Origin: Paenibacillus woosongensis
Lineage (GTDB): Bacteria; Bacillota; Bacilli; Paenibacillales; Paenibacillaceae
Reading direction: 5' to 3'
Assembly (NCBI RefSeq): GCF_009725165.1
Contig: NZ_WNZW01000001.1
Location: forward strand, 248,001-312,000
DNA length: 64,000 nt
In this document: in pieces, positions 24,755-34,327 of the stretch
How positions within the stretch are numbered: position 1 is the stretch's first letter
Layout of the letters: each line of letters starts with the position of its first letter
Translations under genes and position numbers: made by a program
Notes under the pieces: model-generated
The model's input: only the letters and a program-made list of their open reading frames with translations
What the model was told of the DNA's origin: nothing
The model's database searches: none

Positions 24755-24812
24755 TAAAAAGAGCACCCGATCAGGAACTGATATCTCCTAAACGGGTGCT
24801 CTTAAATTTTGC
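24755..24812. terminator. Bidirectional terminator
   Basis: AAGAGCACCCG pairs with CGGGTGCTCTT, with T-rich tails on both strands; it serves the M42 peptidase and the convergent ABC-F gene. Confidence 0.88.
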
Positions 24813-24827
24813 TTAGCTCTTCTGGTC

Positions 24828-26804
24828 TTAACTTTTCTGCTGCTCAATTTTCTCCGCCAGCTCGTTCAAATAGGTCCAGCGGTCCATCAGCCGCTCCAGC
24901 TCGGCCTCCGCTTCCTGCTGCTCCTTCATCAGCTCCTGCAGCCTAGAGGCATCGCTGACCGCCTGCTCCATAGCCGAGGCGATGCCGGCAAGCCGCTGCT
25001 CCGCCGCTTCAACGAGACCATCGATCGCTTCATACTCCCGCTGCTCATTATAACTGAACTTCACTCGCTCGATGCGGGATTGATCTCTTTGACTGCCCGA
25101 ACCTCCCGTCGTCCCGCCTTCGGAGCTTCCTGCTCCTGGAGCCGCCGTAGAGGCCCCTTTGCCTTTCCCGCCAGCAGAATCGATTCCCGTATCAGAGGAC
25201 TTGCCAAGCTGCTGTACCCGCTCGGCATAATCGCTGTAATCGCCGACATGAACCGCTACAACGCCCTCACCCTCAAACGCCATAATTTTATCCACGGTAC
25301 GGTCGAGGAAATAGCGGTCATGGGATACGACGAACACAGCGCCCGGAAACTCGTCTAAATAAGCTTCCAGGACGGTCAGCGTCTGAATGTCAAGATCGTT
25401 CGTCGGCTCGTCCAGCAGCAGCACATTTGGCGCGCCCATCAAGACGCGAAGCAAATACAGCCGGCGCTTCTCGCCGCCCGACAGCTTCCCGATCGGCGTC
25501 CACTGCATCGCCGGCGGGAACAGAAACCTCTCCAGCATCTGCGCCGCGGTAATCCGCGATCCGTCTGCCGTCGTGACGACCTCGGCTTCCTCCTTAATGT
25601 ATTCGATGACCCTCTGCTTGTTATCCATCTCCTGATGCTCCTGTGTGAAGAAGCCCAGCTTCACCGTCTGCCCCAGCTCGACATAGCCCTGATCCGGCTC
25701 AATTAACCCTGCGATCATGTTGAGCAGCGTCGATTTGCCGCTGCCGTTCGGGCCAACAATACCGACGCGGTCGCCGGGTACCGCCGTATAGGTCAGCTCC
25801 CGGATCAGAGCGCGTTCCCCGGCCGACTTGCTTAGTTCGAAGATTTCCACGATTTTGCGCCCCAGCCGCGTCGAGGCCACCGAAATATCGAGCTGTTCGC
25901 TCTTATATTCGGTTCTCTCCTGCTGCAGTTTCTCAAACCGTTCAATTCTCGCCTTCTGCTTTGTCGTCCTTGCCTTAGCACCTCGGCGAATCCAGGCCAG
26001 CTCCGTGCGCAGCAGATTCTGCCGCTTCTGCTCCGCCGATGCCTCCCGTTCCTCCCTCTCGCTCTTTAGCTCCAGGAAGCGGCTGTAGTTCGCTTCATAG
26101 CGGAACAATCGCCCGTGATCCAGCTCTAGCATGACATTGCATACCCGATCGAGGAAATACCGGTCATGCGTAATGAGAAGCAGTGCGCCGCGCCGTCTTT
26201 GCAGGTAAGACTCCAGCCAGGCCACCGAATCATTATCGATATGGTTCGTCGGCTCGTCAAGAATCAGCAGCTCAGAGGGCACGATCAGCGCCGAAGCCAA
26301 GGCGATCCGCTTACGCTGCCCGCCCGATAGTTCCCCAACCTTCGCGCCGAAGTCCGTGATTCCGAGCTTGGACAGCACACTCTTTGCTTCACTTTCCAGG
26401 CTCCAGGCCTGCAGCCTGTCCATTTCCTGACTTAGCCTTGTTACCTCGGCCTGCAGCCGTTCATCCGCCGGGTGCAGCTCCAGCCGCTCCACCGCTTCGA
26501 TATATGCGGATACAATCTGCAGCATCGGGTCGCCGCCCTGGAATACCTGCCGCAGAACCGTCGTCTCCGGGTCAAAATCAGGATTCTGGGGTAGACAGGC
26601 AATCCGTATATCGTTGTTTACCGCCACCCGGCCAGTATCCGGCTGCTCCAGTCCGGCCACAATGCGCAGGAAGGTGGACTTCCCTGTCCCATTGACGCCA
26701 ATGACGCCAATTTTGTCATGCTCCTCCATTCCAAATGACGCGTCCTGAAAAAGCACCTTTTCCCCGTAGCTCTTTGAAATTTGTTCAACCGTTAAAATAT
26801 TCAT
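24828..26804 (-). CDS. ABC-F family ATPase, Uup/YfmR-like
   Basis: 658 residues without membrane segments. Two ABC domains: Walker A GVNGTGKST and GPNGSGKST, signatures LSGGQRKR and LSGGEKRR, Walker B LLILDEPTNHID and LLLDEPTNDLD. The linker between them (about residues 240-310) is basic and helical. The C-terminus has a low-complexity Gly/Ser stretch followed by a coiled-coil (residues 590-655) like Uup and YfmR. Such proteins act on the ribosome (resolving stalling) rather than in transport. A translation or antibiotic-resistance factor is possible. Confidence 0.92.
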   Translation of the reverse strand: MNILTVEQISKSYGEKVLFQDASFGMEEHDKIGVIGVNGTGKSTFLRIVAGLEQPDTGRVAVNNDIRIACLPQNPDFDPETTVLRQVFQGGDPMLQIVSAYIEAVERLELHPADERLQAEVTRLSQEMDRLQAWSLESEAKSVLSKLGITDFGAKVGELSGGQRKRIALASALIVPSELLILDEPTNHIDNDSVAWLESYLQRRRGALLLITHDRYFLDRVCNVMLELDHGRLFRYEANYSRFLELKSEREEREASAEQKRQNLLRTELAWIRRGAKARTTKQKARIERFEKLQQERTEYKSEQLDISVASTRLGRKIVEIFELSKSAGERALIRELTYTAVPGDRVGIVGPNGSGKSTLLNMIAGLIEPDQGYVELGQTVKLGFFTQEHQEMDNKQRVIEYIKEEAEVVTTADGSRITAAQMLERFLFPPAMQWTPIGKLSGGEKRRLYLLRVLMGAPNVLLLDEPTNDLDIQTLTVLEAYLDEFPGAVFVVSHDRYFLDRTVDKIMAFEGEGVVAVHVGDYSDYAERVQQLGKSSDTGIDSAGGKGKGASTAAPGAGSSEGGTTGGSGSQRDQSRIERVKFSYNEQREYEAIDGLVEAAEQRLAGIASAMEQAVSDASRLQELMKEQQEAEAELERLMDRWTYLNELAEKIEQQKS

Positions 26805-26845
26805 TTCGTTCCCTACTTTGCATGAAATACGTAGCTTCTAAACCT

Positions 26846-27661
26846 TCAGTACAGCCAGCTTCCCATAACTACAGCAAGACCGCCCGCCGCAAGCGAGCTA
26901 ATCATGTTCACCATATCATTATTCATCCAGCCCCAGCCACGCTGGGGCACTGTATCCTCCCCGCAGTGCCTGGCCGTTTCGACGCTGCGGCCGCATACCC
27001 GGCAGCGGTACATGCTCTGCAGCGTTGCCCCTAAATATGAATCAAGCATGGCTCCGGCAAAACCCGACAAGCCGCCGATGACGATAAAACCAAGCAGCGG
27101 CGGATGGACGTAAGCCGTCTGACCGCTCCATAGTCCAAGCAGGCCGGCCGCCCCGCCGATAAACAGCGCGCCTGCCAGCGCCGCCGAGCTGCCAAGCAGC
27201 GATACTCCTCCCGACGTGCCCGGGGCTATCGGCTGGCCGTCCATAATCGATCTTGGAGGCTTCTTGCTGAGACTGCCCCATTCCGTAGCCCAGGTATCCG
27301 CTGTTACCGAAGCCATCGTCCCGACAAAAAACAAGGCCCATCCGGGGTTAGGCCAGAGCGCATGGCCTATACAGGCAGCCATTCCCAGCCCCCCGTTGGC
27401 CATCACTTGTCCAGCGTCTCTTGTGCCCGTTTTGGCGTAGCTCTTCTCCGCCTCCGACTTCCGGCTCGCCTTCAGCTTGGAGAATGCGCTTGACGAAATA
27501 AAGAACAATAGCAATATTCCGAACCAGAACACATTCCCGGCCCCGAAGTACACCGTGCCCATGACGGCCGCAGCAGCCATCCCTGACAGGCTGAGAGACC
27601 GTTTCCAATAAGCCGCCGCTGACACAGCCAGCGCGCATACCGCTCCAATGATCCAGTTCAT
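26846..27661 (-). CDS. DUF92 membrane protein
   Basis: 271 residues from the ATG at 27661, one base after the stop of the upstream FAH gene; the ribosome site is weak, so translation may be coupled. About six to seven membrane segments with GxxMANGGLGMAA, TADTWATEWG and GVSLLGSSAAL, the DUF92 conserved blocks. A Cys pair (CRVCGRSVETARHC) near residue 230 could bind metal. A plant DUF92 member is a phytyl-phosphate kinase; the bacterial function is unknown. Confidence 0.85.
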   Translation of the reverse strand: MNWIIGAVCALAVSAAAYWKRSLSLSGMAAAAVMGTVYFGAGNVFWFGILLLFFISSSAFSKLKASRKSEAEKSYAKTGTRDAGQVMANGGLGMAACIGHALWPNPGWALFFVGTMASVTADTWATEWGSLSKKPPRSIMDGQPIAPGTSGGVSLLGSSAALAGALFIGGAAGLLGLWSGQTAYVHPPLLGFIVIGGLSGFAGAMLDSYLGATLQSMYRCRVCGRSVETARHCGEDTVPQRGWGWMNNDMVNMISSLAAGGLAVVMGSWLY

Positions 27662-27662
27662 T

Positions 27663-28307
27663 TTATGAATTCGAGCCTGAGCCAAGCAGAACAGTGCAAC
27701 TGCCAAGAATCTGGCCGCCGTAAGCCAGCTCCAGCTTGTCCCCGCTCGCGACAGGTCCGACTCCCTCGGGGGTGCCTGTGAAGATCAGATCGCCTTCGCC
27801 GAGCCCATAATGGTTCGCGATATAATCAACGATTTGCTGCAGCGGAAAAATCATGTTGCTAATATTTCCTCGCTGAACGACCTCTCCGTTCTTCCGAAGT
27901 ACGAAATCCTGCCCCGCGGTGTCCTCGACTCCAGGAAAAGCCATGTAAGGCGTCATTGGCGCCGAATTCAGGAATGCTTTGGCCGCTGTCCAAGGATGCC
28001 CTTTGTCCTTCAGCTTGTTCTGAACGTCGCGCAGCGTAAAGTCGATGCCAAATGCGATGACGTCAACCAGTTCATCAACGGTAACGCCCGGCGTGTAATC
28101 CCGGCCGATGCGCAGGACGAGCTCTGCCTCATAATGAACCTCACCTCGTCCCTCCGGCAGCTCAATCGCACTGCCATCCATCGGAACTGCCGCGTGCGAC
28201 GGCTTCATGAAAATCATCGGTTCGGACGGAACGTCATTCCCCAGCTCCTCGATATGCAGCCTGTAATTGCGTCCAACGCAGTATATGTTTCCGATTAGTT
28301 GTTTCAT
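27663..28307 (-). CDS. Fumarylacetoacetate hydrolase (FAH) family protein
   Basis: 214 residues, the compact bacterial FAH size. The metal-binding acids lie in HYEAELVLRIG and FGIDFTLRD, with the signature GEGDLIFTGTPEGVGPV near the end. Members hydrolyse or decarboxylate acylpyruvates and related oxo-acids, some acting as oxaloacetate decarboxylases. The specific substrate is unknown. It is followed one base later by the DUF92 gene. Confidence 0.9.
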   Translation of the reverse strand: MKQLIGNIYCVGRNYRLHIEELGNDVPSEPMIFMKPSHAAVPMDGSAIELPEGRGEVHYEAELVLRIGRDYTPGVTVDELVDVIAFGIDFTLRDVQNKLKDKGHPWTAAKAFLNSAPMTPYMAFPGVEDTAGQDFVLRKNGEVVQRGNISNMIFPLQQIVDYIANHYGLGEGDLIFTGTPEGVGPVASGDKLELAYGGQILGSCTVLLGSGSNS

Positions 28308-28345
28308 CTAAAGAAGCGCCTCCTAATTGTTCATTTCTGATTAAA

Positions 28346-29071
28346 CTAGAGCATGGCCTCTTGCCAGATGTCAGGCCGGTTCGTACATATAAGAATGTCC
28401 TTATGCAGCGCGGCAACCCGCTGCATTGTCCGCGCATCATCGATCGTCCAAGCCATGACCGTGATTCCCAGCTTTGCCGCACGGGAAGCAAGCTCGGCGG
28501 TTAAGTGGCGGTGGCTGATCGATAGAAAGGAGCAGCGCAGCAATTGCAGCCTCAGCAGCAAATCCTTAGGCCTTCCTTCGATGATGAGTCCGGTGCGGAT
28601 GCCGCGCGCAGTTTCTTTGATCCTGGCCAAAATCCGCGGTTCGAAAGAAGTGAGCACCACATCATGCTCCATTTGGTGGCGCTTGATCTCCGCAACCACC
28701 TTCTCTTCAATCCCCGGGTACATATTCCCCTGGGTCTTGATTTCGATATTCGCCCGCAGCCTCCCGCATGCCGCTTTCAAGAACTCTTCGAGCGTTATCA
28801 GACGCTCCTCCCTGAACACCCTGGATTTCCAGCTGCCGGCGTCCAGCTGCTTCAGCTCTGCTAGCGTCTTCTCTCTGACGGGGCCGCGTCCGTTAGTTGT
28901 CCGATTCAACGTGAAATCATGAATGAGTACCGGAATGCCATCCTTGCTTAGCTGCACGTCAACTTCAACCCATTGCACAAAAGGAAACTGCATTGCCATT
29001 TGCATTGCAGCCATCGTATTCTCCGGTGCTTTGCCCGAGAAGCCCCGGTGTGCCACGCATAAGTTGTTCAT
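28346..29071 (-). CDS. Glycerophosphodiester phosphodiesterase
   Basis: 241 residues from the ATG at 29071, eight bases after AAGGAGG (the longer frame to 29107 overlaps the upstream gene and lacks a site). TIM-barrel GDPD with AHRGFSGKAPENT, WVEVDVQLSKDGIPVLIHD and IEIKTQ carrying the catalytic His and metal-binding Glu/Asp residues. No signal peptide, so it acts inside the cell, releasing glycerol 3-phosphate from deacylated phospholipids or teichoic-acid fragments. Confidence 0.95.
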   Translation of the reverse strand: MNNLCVAHRGFSGKAPENTMAAMQMAMQFPFVQWVEVDVQLSKDGIPVLIHDFTLNRTTNGRGPVREKTLAELKQLDAGSWKSRVFREERLITLEEFLKAACGRLRANIEIKTQGNMYPGIEEKVVAEIKRHQMEHDVVLTSFEPRILARIKETARGIRTGLIIEGRPKDLLLRLQLLRCSFLSISHRHLTAELASRAAKLGITVMAWTIDDARTMQRVAALHKDILICTNRPDIWQEAML

Positions 29072-29096
29072 TCCTGAGGCCTCCTTCAGCCATTCG

Positions 29097-30446
29097 TTAA
29101 CCGTCAATCAAACTGTGCACGGCGCCGCTGGCGTCAATAGCGATATTTTTAGACAGGCTCTCCACCTTTCTGAGAACCTCCGCCCCTTCCTCGCCCTGCA
29201 GCGGAACCGGCTGGCCGACTTCCGTACGGAAAGGCAGCAGCTTCATCTGGCAATCGCCCTTCTTCGAACATTTGGCTTCAAATATGGCAGTATCCCAAGT
29301 ATCGGGAGCCGATGATTTTTTGGTGAAAATAAAATTACCGGTGCTGTAAACGATCCATTTGCCTTTATAACGCTCCATGCCTTGAAGCACGTGAGGATGG
29401 CCGCCGATAATCAGATCCGCCCCGGCATCGATAAATGCGTGAGCCAGCGAGCTCTGATGCTTCTCCAGTTTCGTCGTCCGTTCCTTCCCCCAGTGGGCCA
29501 CAACGATAACTAGGTCAGCATTTTGCCTGGCGCTCTGCACCGCCTTAACGGCCTCCGCCGAATCATAGGCAACGGCCAGGCCCGGCTTGTTCTTCCCTGC
29601 CGCCCAATCTGAATGGGGGATGACGCGGCTAAACCCGCAAAGCGCAATTGTAATTCCTTTTCGTTCTAGATACAAAGGGGCATAGGCTTCCTGTTTATTT
29701 TTCCCTGCTCCGAAGTAATGGATGTTATGATCATGCAAATGCTTTGTCGTATCGAGCAATCCTTCGACGCCTTGGTCCAGCGTATGGTTATTGGCCAGGT
29801 TGACGGCATCCACCCCCGCATCACGCATCGGGGACAGCACTTTGGGCGGCGCCTTGAACACGAAGGATTTATCCTCCGCCGGCGTTCCGCGATCCGTAAC
29901 CGGAGTCTCCAGGTTCAGCACGCTTAAGTCGTCGCTTTCGAACAAGTCACGAATATATTCATAAGGATAATGATAGCCTTCCTTCTCCAGCTTCGATGCA
30001 ATGCTTCCCGAGAAAATCGTGTCTCCGGCGAAATGTAGGTGCAGCATCTCCTCAGGCTCCTGTTCGCCTGGCACAAGTAACCCGCCGTCATCCTCATCTG
30101 AAGGCGGTGGAGACTGGCCTGAATCCATCCCCTCTCCAGCCTTGCCGCTAGTCGGATCGACGCTTTGCGCAGGATCCGTATCATGGCCAGAATTGGTTTC
30201 GTCCGTCCTGGACAGGCCACCGCCCTCGTTCGGCGGATCCGCTGTGTGATCGGCAGGATGCTGAACCGAAGCCGGATCCTGGCTGCCCTCCTTGTTCGGA
30301 GCAATGATCTCTCCGACGTAGTAATAGGCGCCCAGAGCAATGATCGCAATGATCAGCGACACATTGATTGTAAGCCAGAACCGGCTGTACCTGCGCTGCC
30401 TCTCCTGTTTTCGCTTGCGGTATTTATCTGATCTTGGTGGGTACAT
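29097..30446 (-). CDS. CapA-family protein (poly-gamma-glutamate synthesis type)
   Basis: 449 residues: basic cytoplasmic start, one membrane anchor (about 25-47), a long Pro/Asp/Glu-rich linker (50-130), then a calcineurin-like domain. Metal-site motifs: FAGDTIFSG, LNLETPVTDRG, NLANNHTLDQG, VVAHWG and GGHPHVLQ. CapA/PgsA proteins act in capsule or poly-gamma-glutamate assembly on the cell surface; no pgsBC genes are adjacent, so the specific role is uncertain. It is followed closely by the GDPD gene. Confidence 0.9.
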   Translation of the reverse strand: MYPPRSDKYRKRKQERQRRYSRFWLTINVSLIIAIIALGAYYYVGEIIAPNKEGSQDPASVQHPADHTADPPNEGGGLSRTDETNSGHDTDPAQSVDPTSGKAGEGMDSGQSPPPSDEDDGGLLVPGEQEPEEMLHLHFAGDTIFSGSIASKLEKEGYHYPYEYIRDLFESDDLSVLNLETPVTDRGTPAEDKSFVFKAPPKVLSPMRDAGVDAVNLANNHTLDQGVEGLLDTTKHLHDHNIHYFGAGKNKQEAYAPLYLERKGITIALCGFSRVIPHSDWAAGKNKPGLAVAYDSAEAVKAVQSARQNADLVIVVAHWGKERTTKLEKHQSSLAHAFIDAGADLIIGGHPHVLQGMERYKGKWIVYSTGNFIFTKKSSAPDTWDTAIFEAKCSKKGDCQMKLLPFRTEVGQPVPLQGEEGAEVLRKVESLSKNIAIDASGAVHSLIDG

Positions 30447-30572
30447 CGCAAACTCCTTTATTTCTCGCTCAGAGCCCGGGTGGCCTGAATGCTCATTCTT
30501 ATCTTGCCAAAAAAAATGAGGAGCAAATTCATTGCACCATTGATTTTATTATATCAGGTAACCTTAAATAAA

Positions 30573-30612
30573 TAGAACCCCTCGCCTATTTTCAAGCGGA
30601 GGGGTTCTTGTT
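30573..30612 (-). terminator. Terminator of the hem operon
   Basis: GAACCCCTC pairs with GAGGGGTTC around a 15-base loop; T-rich tail on the minus strand, 30 bases after the hemY stop. Confidence 0.85.
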
Positions 30613-30639
30613 TCAGCGGTTATTCCTACTCAGTGGTTT

Positions 30640-32061
30640 CTAGCGGGCAAGCCGGTCGGCCATTTGTCCGGCCAATTCTTTAGCTTGGCGGATGCAATCC
30701 GGCAGGCCGACGCCTTCAAAAGCAGCGCCCGTAGCGTAAATGCCGGGCAACATCCTGTTCAGCCGGGACCTGAACTCGGCAATATGCCGCAAATGATTCA
30801 CAGGATACTGCGGCATGGACTTCGGCAGGCGGGTAATTTCTGCGAACAGCGGCTCTGCCGTAATATTCATCAGCTCCCGCAAGTCTTTCCTGACCAGCGC
30901 GATCAGCTCCTCGTCCGGATAAGACACTTTCTCCTCATCGCCGAAGCGTCCGACATAGCAGCGGAGGAGCATCTTGTCCTCGGGGCTGGTGTGCAGCCAC
31001 TTCACGCCCGTCCACGTACAGGCCGTAATATTGCGTCCCTCCTTGCGGGGAACCAGGAAGCCCGAACCGTCAAACGATCCGCTGACGTCCTCCCGCTCGA
31101 AAGCAAGCACTACGTTTGCTACAGAAACATAGTTAATGGCGTCCAGCTCGGTGACGTCAACGAGCGGCCGCAGCAAATCGGCGGCAGCAAACGCCGGCGT
31201 CGTCACAACCACGTCGTCGGCAGCAATCCTTTCGCCAGAAGCGAGAACGACCTCATAGCCTGGCTGCTCGCCGCTGTGTTGCTCAATCGCGCTAACCGCA
31301 GAGTCCAGCCGCTGCTCCACATCGTCCAAGTCATGGACAAGAGCATGCACCAGGCTTTGCAGTCCTTGACGGAAGGTCAGGAAGGCGCTTTTCTTCGTTC
31401 CGGTATGCGTCTCTACAGGCTTTTTGCCCGTCATCATTCCCTTGATCAGGCTGCCGTACTTACGCTCCATTTCACCGAACTGCGGGAACGTCGATTGCAG
31501 GCTAAGACGATATGTATCCCCTGCATAAATGCCCGCAAGCAGCGGCTCCGTCATATTGCTTAACACTTCAGCTCCAAGGCGGCGTTCAATAAAGTTCCCT
31601 AGCGACTCGTCTTCCGTGCTCTTTCGTGGCGCTCGCACGAGATCCATCAGCGCCCGAAGCTTTCCGCTCCAGCTGACGAGCCCGGATCTCAGAAAGGGGC
31701 CGATTTCTGTCGGAACTCCGAGCACTAGACCGGGCGGCATCGGGTGCAGCCGGCCCTGATTGACGATATACGTCTTCTTTGCTTCGGGATTTGTCGTGAC
31801 CAGCTCGTGATCGATTTCAAGCTCCTTGGCCAGTTCGACCATCGCCGTCTTGCGGGCCAGGAACGAGTCCGGCCCTTTCTCGATGACGAAGCCGTCGCGA
31901 TGCAAAGTTTCGATCTTGCCGCCAAGGACTTTATCCTTTTCGATGATCGTTATTTCCGGCTTGCATCCCTTTTCCTTATAATATTTGCGGATATAGAAAG
32001 CCGCGCTAAGTCCGGTCAAGCCCCCGCCGACAATGACTACCTTGCGGGACGCATCGCTCAT
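30640..32061 (-). CDS. hemY: Coproporphyrinogen III oxidase (HemY/CgoX type)
   Basis: 473 residues, FAD-binding: VVIVGGGLTGLSAAFYI at the N-terminus and a GLPDCIRQ motif near the end. Start at ATG 32061 (MSDASRK), with GAGGAG three bases upstream; an in-frame start at 32103 would overlap hemH. In Firmicutes this enzyme oxidises coproporphyrinogen III to coproporphyrin III in the coproporphyrin-dependent heme route, rather than protoporphyrinogen. Third gene of hemE-hemH-hemY. Confidence 0.95.
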   Translation of the reverse strand: MSDASRKVVIVGGGLTGLSAAFYIRKYYKEKGCKPEITIIEKDKVLGGKIETLHRDGFVIEKGPDSFLARKTAMVELAKELEIDHELVTTNPEAKKTYIVNQGRLHPMPPGLVLGVPTEIGPFLRSGLVSWSGKLRALMDLVRAPRKSTEDESLGNFIERRLGAEVLSNMTEPLLAGIYAGDTYRLSLQSTFPQFGEMERKYGSLIKGMMTGKKPVETHTGTKKSAFLTFRQGLQSLVHALVHDLDDVEQRLDSAVSAIEQHSGEQPGYEVVLASGERIAADDVVVTTPAFAAADLLRPLVDVTELDAINYVSVANVVLAFEREDVSGSFDGSGFLVPRKEGRNITACTWTGVKWLHTSPEDKMLLRCYVGRFGDEEKVSYPDEELIALVRKDLRELMNITAEPLFAEITRLPKSMPQYPVNHLRHIAEFRSRLNRMLPGIYATGAAFEGVGLPDCIRQAKELAGQMADRLAR

Positions 32062-32068
32062 ATACTCC

Positions 32069-33007
32069 TCATTCCTTTGCCTGAGTGTTAAGGATGACCT
32101 CACTTAATGTCTCCATGTATAACGGATCAGTGTTTAAAGAATCGATCCGTTCCAGCCGGATGTCGAGCTCCTTGGCGATGGCCTTCGCTTCGATATCCAG
32201 ATCGTACAATATCTCGAGGTGGTCGGATACGAAGCCGACCGGCGCTACGAGCACATCCTCAACCTGCTCCTGGCTAAGGGTGCGGAGTGTATCGAGAATA
32301 TCCGGACCCAGCCAAGGCACAGCGGTACGACCCGCGCTTTGCCAAGTAAACTGCCAGGAGCCTGCTCCTGCCTTCTCCGCAACAGCGGCGGAGGTGGCCA
32401 AAAGCTGATCCTGGTAAGGATCGCCCATAGCCAGGATTTTCTCCGGCAGGCTGTGCGCGCTGAACAATACTTTGACCTTGCCGCGCTCGGCTCCCGCCTC
32501 TTCGAACAAATCCAGCTTGGCGGATACGCGTTCGGCGAAGGCCTGAATCAGCTTCGGATGAAGGTGATAGCTCTCGATGAACTTCATTTTCAGGCCGCAT
32601 TCCTCGGCCTTGGCCTGGGCGCGCTTGATATAGCCGCCAACGCTCATCACGGAATAATGGGGCGCCAGGACGATGCCGACCGCTTCCGTAATTCCGTCTT
32701 CAGCCATTTTGGCTACACCATCCTCGATAAATGGGCGCGCATGCTTCAAGCCCTGATAGCATACGAATTGTTGCTCTTTGTCCGGATTGAGCCGATCCAG
32801 CGTCTCCTGCAGGGCTGCAACCTGGCTGTCCGTGTTGGCCCGAAGAGGGAACACGCCTCCCACGATCGCTTCGTAGCGGTCTTTAAGCTCTTTCAGCTGT
32901 TCCTCCGTAGGCGGATTACCGCGTCGGATATGCGTATAATAGGCTTCTACCTGATCCAGGCTCTCCGGCGTTCCGTAGGACATTACCAATACACCAATTT
33001 TGTTCAT
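32069..33007 (-). CDS. hemH: Ferrochelatase (coproporphyrin type)
   Basis: 312 residues, full length. It inserts iron into the porphyrin. Visible: VLVMSYGTPESLDQVEAYY start, the His of the metal site in LFSAHSLPEKI, the Glu/Asp region DVLVAPVGFVSDHLEILYDLD. Start at ATG 33007, after the GAGGTGAAG site. Seven bases separate it from hemY. Confidence 0.95.
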   Translation of the reverse strand: MNKIGVLVMSYGTPESLDQVEAYYTHIRRGNPPTEEQLKELKDRYEAIVGGVFPLRANTDSQVAALQETLDRLNPDKEQQFVCYQGLKHARPFIEDGVAKMAEDGITEAVGIVLAPHYSVMSVGGYIKRAQAKAEECGLKMKFIESYHLHPKLIQAFAERVSAKLDLFEEAGAERGKVKVLFSAHSLPEKILAMGDPYQDQLLATSAAVAEKAGAGSWQFTWQSAGRTAVPWLGPDILDTLRTLSQEQVEDVLVAPVGFVSDHLEILYDLDIEAKAIAKELDIRLERIDSLNTDPLYMETLSEVILNTQAKE

Positions 33008-33045
33008 GACTCTCTTCACCTCTGACTTAATGTTCTAAATTGGAA

Positions 33046-34107
33046 TTATACCGTCTGCTGTTTCTGACGGGCGATTGCTTCGGCAGAGTATTCATGAACG
33101 TACTCTGTCAGCTCGCGGAGCTTGTCCAGCGATGCTTCGGGGAACAGCCCATGACCCAGATTGAAAATGAACCCTGGCGACTCGACGCCCTGATCGATGA
33201 TTTCCCGGGCATAATCCTTAATAACTTCCATAGGCGCGGTTAATACTAAAGGATCTAAATTGCCTTGGATGGCATACTTCCCACCCGTCCGAAGGCGGCC
33301 TTCGCGAAGCGGAACACGCCAGTCCACGCCGATGACATCAGCCTCAAGGCCCGGTAATGTCGGCAGCAGTTCTCCGGAGCTTACGCCTGGAAAATAAATT
33401 TTCGGAACATCCAGATCCCGAAGCTCGGCAAAAATACGTTTAACCGTCGGCAGGACATAGATTTCAAAATCCTTGGCCGATAATGCGCCAACCCAGCTGT
33501 CGAACACCTGGAATGCCTTGCCTCCGTTCTTGATATGGGCGCGCAAATAGGTGATCACCATATCGCCGAGCTTCTCCATCAGATTATGCCAAAGCTGCGG
33601 CTCACCGTACATCAGGCTTTTTGTACGGATGTAATTTTTGGATGGACGGCCTTCGATCAAGTAGCTGGCGAGCGTAAACGGCGCTCCGGCAAACGTAATC
33701 AGCGGAACGTCCAGCTCTTTGTCCAGGATCGAAATCGTCTTCAAAATGTGGGACAAATCGTTCTCGACATCAATCGGCTTCAGCCGGTCAATATCGGCTT
33801 TCGTCCGAATCGGATTATGGATAACCGGACCGACATCCTTGACGATATCAAAATCAATACCAATAGAAGCAACTGGATTCATAATATCTGAATATAAAAT
33901 GGCGGCGTCAACGCCTAGCTTTTTGACAGGCATAAGCGTTACTTCAGCGGCTAGCTCAGGCTGAAGGCAAATTTCAAGCAAGCTGTACTTTTCCTTGATC
34001 TTGCGGTACTCCGGATCGTATCTTCCCGCCTGTCGCATATACCAAACAGGAGCACGATCAACTTCCTGCCTGTAACAGGCACGAATAAACCGGTCATTGT
34101 AACTCAT
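33046..34107 (-). CDS. hemE: Uroporphyrinogen decarboxylase
   Basis: 353 residues. It removes four carboxyl groups from uroporphyrinogen III to give coproporphyrinogen III. The signature RAPVWYMRQAGRYDPEYR lies near residue 18; FAGAPFTLASYLIEG and GNLDP with catalytic Asp and Tyr positions follow. First gene of the operon with a consensus promoter; 38 bases separate it from hemH. Confidence 0.96.
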   Translation of the reverse strand: MSYNDRFIRACYRQEVDRAPVWYMRQAGRYDPEYRKIKEKYSLLEICLQPELAAEVTLMPVKKLGVDAAILYSDIMNPVASIGIDFDIVKDVGPVIHNPIRTKADIDRLKPIDVENDLSHILKTISILDKELDVPLITFAGAPFTLASYLIEGRPSKNYIRTKSLMYGEPQLWHNLMEKLGDMVITYLRAHIKNGGKAFQVFDSWVGALSAKDFEIYVLPTVKRIFAELRDLDVPKIYFPGVSSGELLPTLPGLEADVIGVDWRVPLREGRLRTGGKYAIQGNLDPLVLTAPMEVIKDYAREIIDQGVESPGFIFNLGHGLFPEASLDKLRELTEYVHEYSAEAIARQKQQTV

Positions 34108-34146
34108 GTAAGCAAGCCCCCAATATTTAAAATTTCCCTAAATTAC

Positions 34147-34175
34147 ATTATGCCCTTTTTAAAAGTAAGTAACAA
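34147..34175 (-). promoter_or_regulatory. Sigma-A promoter of the hem operon
   Basis: TTGTTA (34170-34175), a 17-base spacer and CATAAT (34147-34152) on the minus strand; the start point is about 34140, giving a short leader. Confidence 0.65.
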
Positions 34176-34327
34176 CTGTCACACTTCAGCATCCGATGAC
34201 AATACTATGACATCCTTAATCAGGCCGATGCCGTCATTATGATATAATTGGATAAGTTTGAACACAATAATGAGGTGCAAATGAGGTGCAACTAGACCGT
34301 ACGGAAAGAGAAAGGATGTGAGAACAA